Below, one piece after another: positions 63,364 to 64,000 of a stretch of 64,000 nt of DNA. Origin of the DNA: Mangrovimonas yunxiaonensis (lineage in GTDB: Bacteria; Bacteroidota; Bacteroidia; Flavobacteriales; Flavobacteriaceae); contig NZ_JPFK01000007.1 in the NCBI RefSeq assembly GCF_000733475.1, positions 430,501-494,500 of the forward strand, written 5' to 3'. The translations under genes and the position numbers were made by a program. Within the stretch, counting starts at the first letter, position 1; every line of letters starts with the position of its first letter. A model generated the notes under the pieces. That model did not search any database and was not told where the DNA came from. It was given only the letters and a program-made list of their open reading frames with translations.

Positions 63364-64000
63364 ATGCAAAAATGTTTACTGCTGTTTACTTGCCTAATGG
63401 CTCAACTTTGTTTGTCGCAAGCAAGTGTAACAGGAACCATAACCGAAAATAATGGAACGCCCATACCTTACGCTATTGTAAGTCTTTCAGAAGGTGCTTA
63501 TGTCACCACCACCGATGAGGAGGGGCGCTTTATGTTACGAGAAGTTGCTTTAGGTACTCATAACATCACAGTCACATCAATGGGGTTCAATCCCATACAA
63601 CAAAGCATTTCTATACAAACGCCTACCGTACACACATTTAATGTTTCAATGACCTTTAATAATGCCTTAAATACCGTTGAGGTTTTTGGAAGACGTCTTA
63701 AAAATCCAGATAAAATTGAAGCGTTAACACGTTTGCCTCTTGAACCTTATAAACAAATACAAAGCATCTCGATTATTGGCGAAAAGCTAATTGCAGATCA
63801 GGGAAACCTAACCATATCCGAAGCGACCAAAAATGTGCCTGGCGTATACACGTTTGCTACCTATGGCAACAAACGCGAAAGTATGTCGTCTAGAGGGTTT
63901 AGAGGAATTCCCATTCTTAAAAATGGGGTGCGTGTACACTCCGATTTTCGGGGTGTAGGCATCTTAACCGATATGCAAGGAGTAGACAACATTCAGGTGC
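63364..64000 (+). CDS. TonB-dependent siderophore receptor-like protein, N-terminal part (runs off the window)
   Basis: Open from the ATG at 63364 to the window edge (212 codons). Seen: signal peptide (CLLLFTCLMAQLCLSQA), a carboxypeptidase-regulatory-like domain (VTGTITENNGTPIPYAIVSL; DEEGRFMLREVALGTHNITV), and the start of the plug domain (SISIIGEKLIADQGNLTISE; NVPGVYTFATYGNKRESMSS; RGFRGIPILKNGVRVHSDF). The plug resembles the FhuA/FpvA-type ferric siderophore receptors. Iron-regulated expression is suggested by the two upstream boxes. The barrel lies outside the window. Confidence 0.88.
   Translation, partial: MQKCLLLFTCLMAQLCLSQASVTGTITENNGTPIPYAIVSLSEGAYVTTTDEEGRFMLREVALGTHNITVTSMGFNPIQQSISIQTPTVHTFNVSMTFNNALNTVEVFGRRLKNPDKIEALTRLPLEPYKQIQSISIIGEKLIADQGNLTISEATKNVPGVYTFATYGNKRESMSSRGFRGIPILKNGVRVHSDFRGVGILTDMQGVDNIQV

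Overview
The window comes from a member of the Bacteroidota, most likely a marine flavobacterium (Flavobacteriaceae). The support is a SecA with the large insertion usual in that phylum, a PorV/PorQ-like outer-membrane protein, Bacteroidota-type families (DUF2795, DUF3276/PUR, long NusB), promoters of the TTG-N17-21-TAnnTTTG type, no Shine-Dalgarno sequences, and AT-rich DNA. No rRNA, tRNA or CRISPR array was recognised.

Layout. 1-5505 (minus strand) is housekeeping: the start of secA, a DUF2795 protein, a PduO-type cobalamin adenosyltransferase, a methyltransferase and an ABC-F ATPase. 5612-43318 (almost all plus strand) is one very large surface-polysaccharide locus. It opens with a Wza-like lipoprotein and a Wzc-like tyrosine kinase, continues with an ABC exporter (Wzm/Wzt), an amino-sugar module (DegT aminotransferase plus two left-handed beta-helix acyltransferases), about 16 glycosyltransferases (GT2, GT4, GT47-like, GT92-like), an asparagine-synthase-like enzyme without a glutaminase domain, two sulfotransferases, an MBOAT/SGNH O-acylation pair and an O-antigen polymerase/ligase-like protein, and closes with the initiating polyprenyl-phosphate sugar transferase. 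The predicted product is a sulfated, O-acylated heteropolysaccharide containing an N-acylated amino sugar. 43363-62536 is core genome: DUF4105 and PorV-like proteins, pssA, DUF808, DUF1428, the kpsF-tatC-CMD-lptB strand, recQ, a cyclophilin-FKBP fusion, a thioredoxin-like protein, CsaA, a bile-acid symporter-type transporter, an acyltransferase, DUF3276, an MsbA-like exporter, a leucine dehydrogenase, nusB, a DUF1573 lipoprotein and yajC. The window ends with a YdeI-like protein and the start of a TonB-dependent receptor preceded by two matching 23-bp sites.

The polysaccharide locus carries repeat elements that ordinary genes do not explain. (1) Two small GIY-YIG nuclease genes (23766 and 37965) each lie between inverted REP-like hairpins built on the core CTGAACTTGGTTCAG, resembling a REP/RAYT unit with a GIY-YIG enzyme in place of the Y1 transposase. 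(2) Tandem 7-bp arrays of differing sequence but strict 7-bp register occur at six places, mostly just before start codons; two of them enclose a four-helix-bundle (S23/IVP-like) gene. (3) A two-gene island of unknown function lies on the opposite strand at 17686-18924. Base composition visibly changes inside wzt and several glycosyltransferases, suggesting mosaic exchange of specificity regions.
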